DNA from: Minisyncoccota bacterium
GTDB lineage: Bacteria > Patescibacteriota > Minisyncoccia > Phycocordibacterales > GCA-2747955
Direction of reading: 5' to 3'
Length of the DNA: 16,285 bases
Assembly (NCBI GenBank): GCA_938010795.1
Contig: CALLVB010000043.1
Coordinates: 1-16,285 of the forward strand
Position numbers and translations under genes: made by a program
Shown here: positions 1 through 7,168 of the stretch, piece by piece
How positions within the stretch are numbered: the first letter of the stretch is position 1
How the letters are laid out: each line of letters begins with the position of its first letter
Notes under the pieces: generated by a model
Databases searched by the model: none
Told to the model about the DNA's origin: nothing
Seen by the model: only the letters and a program-made list of their open reading frames with translations

Positions 1-675
1 TCCCCCGACCACACCTAAGAGTGCTCCACGAGTACCGGTCCTGAAGATGGTATAAAAGAATGCAACAGCAAGTGCTCCAAAAATTGTTACACGAAGCACC
101 TGAGGTAAAGAAAATAATTTTTCTTTCGCAACCAAGAAGTATCCTGAAATAAAAACTCCAAAGAATGATAACGAAGCGAGATAGATAGGGTTTCCTAATG
201 TTGAGTCAATTCGTTTGAGTTCCTCTGCCCAACCAATAGTCGCGATATATAGTCCAAACACAAGCAAGAAAATCATCATCCGCTCGAGGTTAACTCTGGT
301 GCGTAATAATCCTACCAATACTATAAAGTATGCAGCTAAATGAAGAAGAGAAATATACCCGTCCATTCTCTCAGCGGTAGACCAAAAAGATAAATATGGA
401 GAGTTACCAAAGGTGTTCGCAAGAAGTATGATTCCCATAAAAGAGATAAGCGCAAGAGCAAATGGATGTTTCCAGTTTATGCGGTATTGCGCAGATAAAA
501 GTGCACACGCTGCCCAAGCTACGAATGCTATTTCTATAAAAAATCTCCAGAAAAAATTTTTCCCAGTGATAAAAGGAAAAAATAATGAAGTATCAACATA
601 TCTCAGTGCAAACGGAGCAATGACTAATGCTCCAATCCCGATCCATTTACATATAGTAATCACCTGTTTATTCAT
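1..675 (-). CDS. O-antigen ligase / polymerase family membrane protein (partial, 3' end outside window)
   Basis: The minus strand reads openly from ATG at 675 down to base 1: 225 codons with no stop, so the C-terminus lies beyond the window. The translation is very hydrophobic, with about six membrane segments visible. It carries FWSTAERMDGYI near residue 100, followed by a LH..AYF helix, and ends in FRTGTRGALLGVVGG. That last motif (TGTRGALLG) is typical of the Wzy_C/O-antigen ligase (WaaL/Wzy) superfamily. By family knowledge, these enzymes polymerise undecaprenyl-linked glycan units or transfer finished glycans to an acceptor, on the outer face of the membrane. Ligase and polymerase cannot be separated on sequence alone, and the periplasmic catalytic loop is not in the window. 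The gene is divergent from the flippase at 734, which supports a surface-glycan role. It has no Shine-Dalgarno; an extended -10 lies 7 bases before the ATG. Confidence 0.85.
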   Translation of the reverse strand, partial: MNKQVITICKWIGIGALVIAPFALRYVDTSLFFPFITGKNFFWRFFIEIAFVAWAACALLSAQYRINWKHPFALALISFMGIILLANTFGNSPYLSFWSTAERMDGYISLLHLAAYFIVLVGLLRTRVNLERMMIFLLVFGLYIATIGWAEELKRIDSTLGNPIYLASLSFFGVFISGYFLVAKEKLFSLPQVLRVTIFGALAVAFFYTIFRTGTRGALLGVVGG

Positions 676-682
676 GGGTACG

Positions 683-723
683 ATTGTATCACCTTAGATA
701 TCAATAGATAACCTTGATACAAT
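683..723. promoter_or_regulatory. Divergent extended -10 promoters forming an inverted repeat
   Basis: ATTGTATCA (683-691) and TGATACAAT (715-723) are perfect 9-base inverted repeats. Each contains an extended -10 (TGA-TACAAT) pointing outward. On the minus strand the predicted start of transcription is about 1 base before the ATG at 675. On the plus strand it is about 4 bases before the ATG at 734. No good -35 is seen. The same sequence therefore seems to drive the ligase and flippase genes outward, giving nearly leaderless mRNAs. The symmetry could also bind a regulator. Confidence 0.6.
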
Positions 724-733
724 GGGATAAATT

Positions 734-2002
734 ATGGAAACACTCAAATCAAAAGGAATCTCTCTGTTGCGGTGGTCAGAAAAATACACCAAGACAGATA
801 TGGTGTATATGTTTAAAAACTCATTTTGGGTCTTTGTTGGACAAGCGGCAACATCCATAACAGCCCTTGTGGTGATGGTGTTGTTGGCGAATATCTTATC
901 TAAGGAGACATTAGGAGAGTATCGATTTATCGTTTCAGCTATTACCATCTTAAGTGTATTTACTCTGCAGGGGATGAATCCTGCTGTTGTGCAGTCAGTT
1001 GCTCGCGGAAACGTCCTGGATATTACAAACATTGTCGCTACAAAAATTAGATGGGGACTCGTAGGTTTGGTAGTAACACTAGGAATCTCTGGCTATTATT
1101 TTTTACAGAGCAATGAACTTCTCTCATGGGCTTTTTTGATTATCGCAGCCGCACTGCCTTTGTATGGAGCCTACTTTTTATACTTTTTCTATTTACAAGG
1201 GCAACAACGGTTTGCTCAGGCTTCGATAACTCAAGCTCTTGGAAGAATTTTCTTCATGTGCGTGATGATTGGGACAGCCCTTGTTGCTCCAACACTACTT
1301 CCTCTTACTGTTGCGTTTTTATTTTCTACGATTGTTGCACAATGGGTCGGATATTTGTGGTTTAAGAAACATACAAGTGAAGATACTACAGAAGACCCAG
1401 AGCTTAACTCGTACGCTTTTCAAATTACATGGTTGGGAGCCATTAGTTTGATTGCTGCGAATGTTGACAAGATTCTCGTGTGGAACTTTCTGGGGGCAGA
1501 AGCACTTGCTATTTATGCAATCGCATTAATGTTGCCACAAGAAAGCTCTAGAATCGCACGAATAATTAGTCAGGTGATCCTACCTAAGCTTTCTGAGCGT
1601 GCAGGTAGGATTAATATTATGAGTTTTGTTAAAAAACTGATTCTGTTCGAAGGAATCATGGTTCTAGGATGGTTTGTATATGCACTTATTGCTCCCTTAA
1701 TATTTGCTCTCTTTTTCCCTTTGTATACAGAGTCGGTGTCTATTTCAATATTTGCCATGCTAATTTTATTAAGCATGCCGATTTATATGATCAGGCAATT
1801 CTTTATTGCTAATAAAAATAAAAAAGAACTCAATCGAGTACTCGTAATTACACCAATTATACAAATGGTAGTATTGTACGCAGGACTTTCTTTGTATGGG
1901 TTGAATGGAGCAGTTTTTGCGTTCTTGTTTGGAGGATTCTTAGAACTTGTTATTGGAATGGTGTATCTACTTTTGCTAAGAAAACCAATTCAATCTGCTT
2001 AA
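734..2002 (+). CDS. Oligosaccharide flippase (Wzx/MATE-like polysaccharide transporter)
   Basis: A 422-residue polytopic protein with about 12 hydrophobic segments. The first conserved block is FKNSFWVFVGQAATSITALVVM at residues 28-49. This is the usual opening helix of Wzx/RfbX-type lipid-linked oligosaccharide flippases (MOP superfamily), and the length is normal for that family. These proteins move undecaprenyl-diphosphate-linked sugar repeats across the cytoplasmic membrane. The start at 734 is chosen because an extended -10 sits just upstream; there is no Shine-Dalgarno. The stop overlaps the stop of the convergent methyltransferase by 4 bases, around the palindrome CTTAAG, so no room is left for a terminator. 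Neighbouring glycosyltransferases and the ligase support the role. The substrate is unknown. Confidence 0.87.
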   Translation: METLKSKGISLLRWSEKYTKTDMVYMFKNSFWVFVGQAATSITALVVMVLLANILSKETLGEYRFIVSAITILSVFTLQGMNPAVVQSVARGNVLDITNIVATKIRWGLVGLVVTLGISGYYFLQSNELLSWAFLIIAAALPLYGAYFLYFFYLQGQQRFAQASITQALGRIFFMCVMIGTALVAPTLLPLTVAFLFSTIVAQWVGYLWFKKHTSEDTTEDPELNSYAFQITWLGAISLIAANVDKILVWNFLGAEALAIYAIALMLPQESSRIARIISQVILPKLSERAGRINIMSFVKKLILFEGIMVLGWFVYALIAPLIFALFFPLYTESVSISIFAMLILLSMPIYMIRQFFIANKNKKELNRVLVITPIIQMVVLYAGLSLYGLNGAVFAFLFGGFLELVIGMVYLLLLRKPIQSA

Positions 2003-2664
2003 GATTTTTTTCCATAAAAGAAGAAGTCTACCCTGTTAGTCTTTGTGCTAATAGGGTTTTCTATTACCTCAATAAGTTCCCACTCTGGAAATAGCCTGTC
2101 TATATCAGAGGTAAACACTCGAGTTTTTACGTGCGGATTTATGCTTTTGGATACAGTGTTATTTGAATAAATCCCAACAAATTGTCGAGCACTACCGAAG
2201 AGATGTTTTAAGTAAGTCGTATATGTCTCGTCTTCAACAAGGTGATATAACACATCTAAAGAAAGGGATAAATCATGAGTGGGCTCCGCTTGATACGTGG
2301 CTGGATCATAGATGGCGAAATCACGAGTAGGATCGTTTTTGTAAGTAGCTGAAGTTTGTTCTATTACCACAGGAGAGATATCAAGTCCTAAATATTTTGA
2401 AAAAGAAAATAAGGCTAATTGGTTCCCATCTCCGGAACCAAACTCGACAACAGAAGTGATGTTATTTTCTGCAACAAAATTATTGAGAATATCAGCCTTA
2501 AATTGCGCCAGCTCTCCATAGGAACCACATCCTGAATTTTTACCCTGCTTGTATCGATCTTTCCAATAGTCTGAGGAGTTAGAAAAACTCAATGATTGTA
2601 GTTGATACCAAGCCTTTGTGGTTATAGGATTTGAGAGAATTATTTTTCTGAGTACTGTTTTCAT
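1999..2664 (-). CDS. Class I SAM-dependent methyltransferase
   Basis: A 221-residue protein. An N-terminal DYWKDRYKQGKNSGCGSYGELAQFKADILN block precedes the SAM-binding motif I, SVVEFGSGDGNQL (about residues 71-83). YLGLDISPVVIE (motif II, acidic residue D) and LSLDVLYHLVED follow. The W/RY-G-SG-GS-G-LA-FKA layout before a GSGDGNQL motif is, to my knowledge, typical of small-molecule or sugar methyltransferases in polysaccharide clusters. The real methyl acceptor cannot be inferred; O-methylation of a glycan residue is a reasonable guess from context. It runs divergently from the second methyltransferase, with only 26 bases between the two start codons, and converges tail to tail on the flippase. 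The start lacks a Shine-Dalgarno but has TGG-TATCAT 10 bases before ATG. Confidence 0.85.
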   Translation of the reverse strand: MKTVLRKIILSNPITTKAWYQLQSLSFSNSSDYWKDRYKQGKNSGCGSYGELAQFKADILNNFVAENNITSVVEFGSGDGNQLALFSFSKYLGLDISPVVIEQTSATYKNDPTRDFAIYDPATYQAEPTHDLSLSLDVLYHLVEDETYTTYLKHLFGSARQFVGIYSNNTVSKSINPHVKTRVFTSDIDRLFPEWELIEVIENPISTKTNRVDFFFYGKKS

Positions 2665-2674
2665 ATTTGCAAAG

Positions 2675-2684
2675 ATGATACCAT
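2675..2684. promoter_or_regulatory. Shared bidirectional -10 element between two methyltransferase genes
   Basis: The only promoter-like sequence in the 26-base spacer is ATGATACCAT. Read on the plus strand with its upstream bases it gives TGA-TACCAT, six bases before the ATG at 2691, so transcription would begin at the A of the start codon. Read on the minus strand it gives TGG-TATCAT, ten bases before the ATG at 2664. One ten-base box therefore appears to serve both genes. Confidence 0.5.
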
Positions 2685-2690
2685 AACTCT

Positions 2691-3431
2691 ATGAGCGCAG
2701 TACCAGGGCAACAAGAACTATTAGAACAAACAAAAAACTACGAATTCTCATCAGTAATTGATATTGGTTTCGGATTCGGTGAAGCTTTAGAGTTTTTTAT
2801 TTCACAAGATAAGGAAACACATGGTACCGGATATAACTTTGATACGTATGACTTTTCTCCAATCGTTCGAGAGCATAGTACGTTACATGAGAATGTATCA
2901 GTTGAGGATATGAATATATTTGAGGATGGATCGTTTGATGCTGTTTGGTGCTCTCATGTGTTAGAACATGTTCGCAATACAGGAAAGACCCTTGATGAGC
3001 TATACAGGATTCTTTCTGATGATGGATATTTATTTATTGTAGTTCCTGAGGATAGTGATGAAATACGAGGAGGACATATTAATATTGGATGGAATATTGG
3101 GACGCTTATGTATAATCTCATCTTGGCAGGGTTTGATGTGCGAAATGGTTCGTTTATTAAACATAAGAAAAACGTAGTTGCATTCGTTCAAAAAACAAAA
3201 ATATCACTCCCACCTCTGAGATATGATAAAGGAGATGTTGAAGCATTGGTGGATTTCTTTCCAGAGGGGTACGGCACACACGGATTTCAAGGTAACGTCC
3301 ATGCTATTAATTGGAAATGGCATATGTATCGTCCAGGATTCTTAGAAAGAGTACGGCTTGTAAAAGAAAAAATTCTTACACATAGTAAGAATTTCATGAT
3401 GAGAGTCTTGAGATTTTTATATAAACTATAA
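2691..3431 (+). CDS. Class I SAM-dependent methyltransferase (Methyltransf_11-like)
   Basis: A 246-residue protein with SAM-binding motif I VIDIGFGFGE at residues 22-31 and a motif IV-like FDAVWCSHVLEHV near residues 83-95. It then has ELYRILSDDGYLFIVVPE, the usual post-motif helix and strand of the Methyltransf_11 family. The N-terminus before motif I is short (21 residues). The start is nevertheless supported by an extended -10 exactly 6 bases upstream, and no in-frame alternative is better. The C-terminal third is not recognised. It overlaps the next gene by one base (TAATG), so the two are probably co-transcribed and translationally coupled. Context suggests methylation of a glycan or its lipid-linked precursor. 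Nothing in the sequence identifies the acceptor. Confidence 0.8.
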   Translation: MSAVPGQQELLEQTKNYEFSSVIDIGFGFGEALEFFISQDKETHGTGYNFDTYDFSPIVREHSTLHENVSVEDMNIFEDGSFDAVWCSHVLEHVRNTGKTLDELYRILSDDGYLFIVVPEDSDEIRGGHINIGWNIGTLMYNLILAGFDVRNGSFIKHKKNVVAFVQKTKISLPPLRYDKGDVEALVDFFPEGYGTHGFQGNVHAINWKWHMYRPGFLERVRLVKEKILTHSKNFMMRVLRFLYKL

Positions 3432-4648
3432 TGGACGCTTCAACTATTAGGGCACGCCTCATCAGGTTAGAGAAACAAGTTCCTACAAACTACCCTTTGG
3501 TGTATCAAGCATTAGAGAAAGTAGCAGCAGGGACAAACAACTGTACTTTACGTAATATTGCAAAGATATTTTTTTATATAACAAGCGTATTCATTTTTAA
3601 AGACGTCCTTAATCTCGGCGTTTTACCATACACAAAGACTCTTACATTCGCCTATTATGATAAAGCCCGCTATAAAGAAATGTGGAAGGGATTTTTGACG
3701 AGACATGATCAGTACCAAGAAGGTGATTCAGTTATATATATCAATACAAAACATAAGAAAATTTTGACATGTTTCCCAACGAGAGATGAGTTACAAAACG
3801 CTCGTATGCATCTCAAACGGATTCTGGAGACATGTGAACTAAATCTGTTTCAAAAGATTTTTACATATTGGGAATTAGTATACTGTTTAAAATCTCAGAG
3901 GTTTCACACAGAGGTTTTGCGTAACTGTGTTGTTCAGAGTCCAGATTATTTTCTTACTGTGGGTGAAGGGGTTATTCCCGGGGTGTTTTACACACAACAT
4001 ATGAAGAAACAAGGATCTATAATTGATTCCTTTCAGTTTTTTAACCTTTCTGAAGATCACGAATATAAAGTTGATGCAGAATCAGTATGGAGTAATATGC
4101 TTGCTGATAGATATTTTGTATGGGGAAAGGCTTATAAAACATTTATAGAACATAAGACCACAGGTGTTGATGTACAAGTAATTGGACATCCGTTATACAA
4201 ACACACACAATCACAAGTAAGAATTCCAACAGAGAAAAATATTATTATTGCTGCAAACCCTCCGGAGATGAAACATATTAACGAAGAGTTCTTTAAAGTC
4301 ATCTTTTCTTTTGCTCAAGAGTATGGTTATAGAATCTCTCTTAGGTTGCATCCAAATGATCAGATCAGTTCATATTCAGAGTTTACTTCTAGTCCAGCTT
4401 ATAGAAAAGCACTACCCGATTCAGGAGTATATGTCGTAAATAATTCAACAGTTTATTTTGATTTAGTGTACGAACAACAACTTGTTATGAGATATAAACA
4501 CCCAGAATCATATCTTGCTGTCGTTGAAGAAATTCAAGATTATTTTATAACAACAAAAGATTTACATGCGGTCCTTTTAAGTCAAACAGAGAGAGGACTG
4601 GCTGCCAAGCGAGACGTTATTTTAGAAAACGTCTTAGGACTTAAGTAA
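3431..4648 (+). CDS. Predicted GT-B-fold transferase, TagF/capsule-type (surface polysaccharide biosynthesis)
   Basis: A 405-residue soluble protein with no obvious signal peptide. The N-terminal half is not recognised. The C-terminal half shows GHPLYK (252-257), a strand reading NIIIAANPP (270-278), LRLHPND (304-310) and VVNNSTVYFDLVYE (335-348). The order GHP, then R/K-LHP, then an S/T-rich turn followed by FD matches the donor-binding half of CDP-glycerol glycerophosphotransferases (TagF) and polysialyltransferase/KpsC-like capsule enzymes. This is a motif-level judgement. It likely transfers a nucleotide-activated sugar or polyol phosphate onto the growing surface polymer. It is coupled to the preceding methyltransferase by a one-base overlap and overlaps the convergent GT4 gene by 15 bases. 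No Shine-Dalgarno is seen. Exact donor and acceptor are unknown. Confidence 0.6.
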   Translation: MDASTIRARLIRLEKQVPTNYPLVYQALEKVAAGTNNCTLRNIAKIFFYITSVFIFKDVLNLGVLPYTKTLTFAYYDKARYKEMWKGFLTRHDQYQEGDSVIYINTKHKKILTCFPTRDELQNARMHLKRILETCELNLFQKIFTYWELVYCLKSQRFHTEVLRNCVVQSPDYFLTVGEGVIPGVFYTQHMKKQGSIIDSFQFFNLSEDHEYKVDAESVWSNMLADRYFVWGKAYKTFIEHKTTGVDVQVIGHPLYKHTQSQVRIPTEKNIIIAANPPEMKHINEEFFKVIFSFAQEYGYRISLRLHPNDQISSYSEFTSSPAYRKALPDSGVYVVNNSTVYFDLVYEQQLVMRYKHPESYLAVVEEIQDYFITTKDLHAVLLSQTERGLAAKRDVILENVLGLK

Positions 4649-5713
4649 GGAGATCCATTCAGGTAACACTTCTTTCTTTGAGAAAATTTTTACACGTGAA
4701 GTTTGGTGTGGTGCATCTGTTGGTTGGTACATGACTTTTTTGATTTCTTGAGCGAACTTTTTATGATCATCAACGGGAGCAAGTGCTCCGTACACATCAT
4801 CCCTATCGTGGAGAATTTCACGTGGACCTGAGAGACAATCGGTAGAGACAATCGGTAGTCCAGCGGCAAGTGCTTCAACTAACACTAATCCAAAGCCTTC
4901 CCATCTACTTGAAAGTACAAAACAATCAGATGCCTTAAGTAAAGGAAACACATTTTCTCGTGTCCCAATGAGGTGTACCTTTTTTTCGATGCCGAGTGTT
5001 TTAGATAATAATATGAGCTCTTCTCTTTTTCCCCCTTCACCAATGATAATGAGTTGTGTATTTTTAAGGTTCGCGTGGGCAAAAGAACGAATGAGTATAT
5101 CTTGCCCTTTCTGTTCGACTAGTCGTCCAATAGTTATAACAGTATGAATACCATCTGGGAATAGCTCCGCATCTTTTTCTGACAGAGGTTCTTGAAGTTT
5201 ATTGTCGATTGTCTCAAGATCAAAATAGTTATAAATAGTTTTGGTATTTGTAAGAGAAAATAGTTCTTGTAGTTTAGTTTCCACTCCCTGAGATACAGCA
5301 ATAATTTTTTTTGCGCGTGGATATAGTTGAGATATAAAAAATTTATTGAATGGTGTAGTTAGGTATTTGTAGTTATGGACAACTCCAACTGTAGGAACCT
5401 TGGAAAGTAACGCAATGAAGTTCGCACGTTCCATGTGGGAGACCACAAGTTCAATTTCATTTGTCTTACAATATTTTAAAAGAGCATAAGGCCCCCATAA
5501 TAGACTCCAAATTTTTGAAAGTTTTGAGTGTGAGAAACCGAGGGTGGCTTGTTGGTACGTTGTGTCTTTAAAACTATTTTCAGCAAGGGTAATTACCGTT
5601 ACATCATAAGTATCTGAGAGATCACTCGCTAGTCTATGCGTAACACGCTCTGCTCCACCAGAGGGATACATAGAAGGAATAAAGAGTGCAATTTTTTTCT
5701 TGGAATTATTCAT
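4634..5713 (-). CDS. Family 4 glycosyltransferase
   Basis: Taken from ATG at 5713 (MNNSKKKIALF) this is a 359-residue GT-B glycosyltransferase. The glycine-rich acceptor-side loop PSGGAERV is at residues 17-24. IGRLVEQKG at 195-203 and IIGEGGKREEL at 224-233 mark the start of the nucleotide-sugar domain. SSRWEGFGLVLVEALAAGLPIV (268-289) holds the E-x7-E retaining motif (E272, E280). An open frame runs further upstream to 6037, but that extension lies on top of the GT2 gene in another frame and is rejected. The chosen ATG overlaps the GT2 stop by 8 bases (ATGAATAA), so the two are probably co-transcribed from 6551 and coupled. It likely adds a hexose from a nucleotide sugar to the lipid-linked glycan at the cytoplasmic face. 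The linkage cannot be predicted. Confidence 0.9.
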   Translation of the reverse strand: MNNSKKKIALFIPSMYPSGGAERVTHRLASDLSDTYDVTVITLAENSFKDTTYQQATLGFSHSKLSKIWSLLWGPYALLKYCKTNEIELVVSHMERANFIALLSKVPTVGVVHNYKYLTTPFNKFFISQLYPRAKKIIAVSQGVETKLQELFSLTNTKTIYNYFDLETIDNKLQEPLSEKDAELFPDGIHTVITIGRLVEQKGQDILIRSFAHANLKNTQLIIIGEGGKREELILLSKTLGIEKKVHLIGTRENVFPLLKASDCFVLSSRWEGFGLVLVEALAAGLPIVSTDCLSGPREILHDRDDVYGALAPVDDHKKFAQEIKKVMYQPTDAPHQTSRVKIFSKKEVLPEWISLLKS

Positions 5714-6551
5714 AGTGACGTTTAACAAAGAGTGTATTAAAGAGAAATGCATATACTTGTGCGGGTAGGATAAAGCTTGAGATTGTTCCACCAAGATAAA
5801 TCCCCCACATAAAGAATCCCGGTAGTGTAAAAAATTGTTTTGAGAAAAGATATCGAGACCGGACTTTAAAGCTGTGCATGAACGCTTTCCTAATATTTTG
5901 ATATTTACCTTGATTTGAATGGATGCGAAATTTAGTGAGGGGTTCCTTGAGGTTTGCTGTGGTGAACCCGGCTTTGACAAAGCGTATGAAAAGGTCGTAG
6001 TCTTGGCATCTAGCAAGTTCTTCGTCGTATAGTCCAACCAACATGAGTGACGACTTCCTCATTAGTACACTTGGTTGAGCAAAGGGGTCAAAGACCATAA
6101 TCTTTTTCAAAATTTCTCTGTGTGTTTCTGGATATGTTCGCAGACCTTGTGCTTCACCGTTCTCATTAATGATTGTGACGGCGGTACCCACTAGAGAAAT
6201 GTCAGAATTATTTTCTAAAAATCTTACTTGAGTTTCTAGTCTTGTTGGTTCAGCAAGATCGTCCGAATCTAATACCGCAATATATTTTGCATCTGAGGAT
6301 ACTAAAGAAAAGAGCCTGTTTCTTGTTTGAGGGTTTCCGAGGTTTTTTTCATTTTTGTAAACGTGGACTTGAGGGTTTTGTTTTGCAAAGTCTGTGAGCG
6401 CTTCATAGCTAGTATCAGTTGATCCATCATCACAAATAATTAATTCCCAGTGGGGATAGGTTTGGTTGATGATGCTTTGTACAGATGTTGTTACATGAGG
6501 CATCCCATTGAAATTAGGCATTACTACTGAGACCAACGGGGTTTTATTCAT
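5706..6551 (-). CDS. Family 2 glycosyltransferase with C-terminal membrane segment
   Basis: A 281-residue GT-A enzyme. PLVSVVMPNFNG (5-16), IICDDGSTD (38-46) and AVLDSDD (92-98, the DxD metal and nucleotide-sugar site) are the standard GT2 signatures, and RCQDYDLFIRF supplies the later acidic motif. The tail beyond about residue 235 is hydrophobic (FFMWGIYLGG, then QVYAFLF), suggesting one or two helices that hold the enzyme to the membrane where the lipid carrier is. It is the first gene of a two-gene operon with the GT4 enzyme. An extended -10 (TGC-TAAAAT, -10 hexamer at 6558-6563) lies exactly six bases before ATG, predicting a leaderless message. It probably transfers a nucleotide-activated sugar to an undecaprenyl-linked intermediate. 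The sugar is unknown. Confidence 0.9.
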   Translation of the reverse strand: MNKTPLVSVVMPNFNGMPHVTTSVQSIINQTYPHWELIICDDGSTDTSYEALTDFAKQNPQVHVYKNEKNLGNPQTRNRLFSLVSSDAKYIAVLDSDDLAEPTRLETQVRFLENNSDISLVGTAVTIINENGEAQGLRTYPETHREILKKIMVFDPFAQPSVLMRKSSLMLVGLYDEELARCQDYDLFIRFVKAGFTTANLKEPLTKFRIHSNQGKYQNIRKAFMHSFKVRSRYLFSKQFFTLPGFFMWGIYLGGTISSFILPAQVYAFLFNTLFVKRHYE

Positions 6552-6554
6552 GTT

Positions 6555-6566
6555 TAAATTTTAGCA
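6555..6566 (-). promoter_or_regulatory. Extended -10 for the GT2-GT4 operon, leaderless start
   Basis: On the minus strand TGC-TAAAAT is followed by six bases and then the ATG at 6551, so the expected first transcribed base is the A of the start codon. No Shine-Dalgarno is present and no clear -35 is seen. Confidence 0.5.
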
Positions 6567-6585
6567 TGTAAATTTTAGACAAAAT

Positions 6586-6611
6586 AATAGCCTCCCCGAA
6601 GGTTGGCTATT
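6586..6611 (-). terminator. Intrinsic terminator of the 6639-7091 gene
   Basis: On the minus strand, AATAGCC pairs with GGCTATT (seven base pairs). An inner CC-TTCG-GG tetraloop follows after a small internal loop, and ATTTTG comes after the stem. It lies 28 bases beyond the stop codon at 6639. Confidence 0.8.
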
Positions 6612-6638
6612 ACGTTGAATGTAAAATCCAGGTTCGTT

Positions 6639-7091
6639 TTAACTCGCAACAGATTTGATGCGACGACGCAGACGATGGCTTTGACGGGATGCGTTACCAG
6701 ATAACCGCTTTCGCTCTAATATGGAGCTGATCAGAATAAATGGTATACCAATCAAAGCGTAAGCTAGACATGCGCGGTTAACTTCGCTTTCTGTCACCTT
6801 GATTGCCTCATACGCCATTAGGTGGAGCATAAGAAATGCGATGAGAGAAAGTCCGGATAAGGCCAATCCAATCACAAAGACTGTGTTGATGGCGTATGTG
6901 TTCAGGGTATTCTTGAACGCAATCACCAAAGCGGTCAATCCAGTCATAAGTGCGGCAAGGCCACCTAGAAAGATGTACCCAATTGTCACAGAGTGAGATT
7001 GAAATCCCAACATCGTGATCAACAAGAGTCCGCCCAAGAGCAGTAATCCCGCGACAACTATATTCAACAAAAGGTTCAGCGTTTTCATCAT
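6639..7091 (-). CDS. Small four-helix membrane protein, unknown function
   Basis: Not recognised. A 150-residue protein with four strong hydrophobic helices (about 7-28, 36-59, 68-92, 106-125) and a very basic tail (RKRLSGNASRQSHRLRRRIK) that should lie in the cytoplasm. A membrane-anchored nucleic-acid or lipid-headgroup contact is conceivable but unproven. The start at 7091 is set by AGGAGG eight bases upstream; the next ATG is adjacent. It stands out from its neighbours. It has its own near-perfect sigma70 promoter and terminator, a strong Shine-Dalgarno, higher G+C (32 of 60 bases at 6661-6720), and CGT/CGC and CTG codons in its tail. It splits the uppP and glycosyltransferase units, consistent with insertion by transfer or with high, constitutive expression. 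Confidence 0.75.
   Translation of the reverse strand: MMKTLNLLLNIVVAGLLLLGGLLLITMLGFQSHSVTIGYIFLGGLAALMTGLTALVIAFKNTLNTYAINTVFVIGLALSGLSLIAFLMLHLMAYEAIKVTESEVNRACLAYALIGIPFILISSILERKRLSGNASRQSHRLRRRIKSVAS
7072..7091 (-). promoter_or_regulatory. Strong Shine-Dalgarno fixing the start at 7091 (approximate position)
   Basis: The minus strand reads GAGGAGGACCTACAT directly before the ATG at 7091. AGGAGG is a full anti-16S match at eight bases spacing, in contrast to the core genes of the window, which have none. Confidence 0.55.
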
Positions 7092-7135
7092 ATGTAGGTC
7101 CTCCTCAGGGTTGTGTAAATGTGAAACGTAAATAT

Positions 7136-7163
7136 ATTATATAGAAATTATATAAAATGTCAA
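7136..7163 (-). promoter_or_regulatory. Consensus sigma70 promoter for the 6639-7091 gene
   Basis: On the minus strand a perfect -35 TTGACA (7158-7163) and a perfect -10 TATAAT (7136-7141) are 16 bases apart. The predicted start near 7129 leaves a leader of about 38 bases carrying the AGGAGG site. It is the best-matching promoter in the window. Confidence 0.8.
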
Positions 7164-7168
7164 TTTAT

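Noticed and set aside
694..1032. Minus-strand and other-frame open frames across known genes (694-1032, 1126-1365, 1570-1776, 4885-5082, 6799-6996, 7245-7517, 9746-10006, 10625-10933, 10854-11081, 11780-11968, 12228-12479, 14080-14361, 14547-14819, 15139-15327, 413-697)
   Set aside because: Each lies inside a confidently identified gene in another frame, has no start signals and gives no recognisable protein.
5714..6037. N-terminal extension of the GT4 glycosyltransferase frame up to 6037
   Set aside because: The extension lies wholly on the GT2 gene in another frame. The family begins at MNNSKKKIALF, and the ATG at 5713 overlaps the GT2 stop in a normal operon junction.
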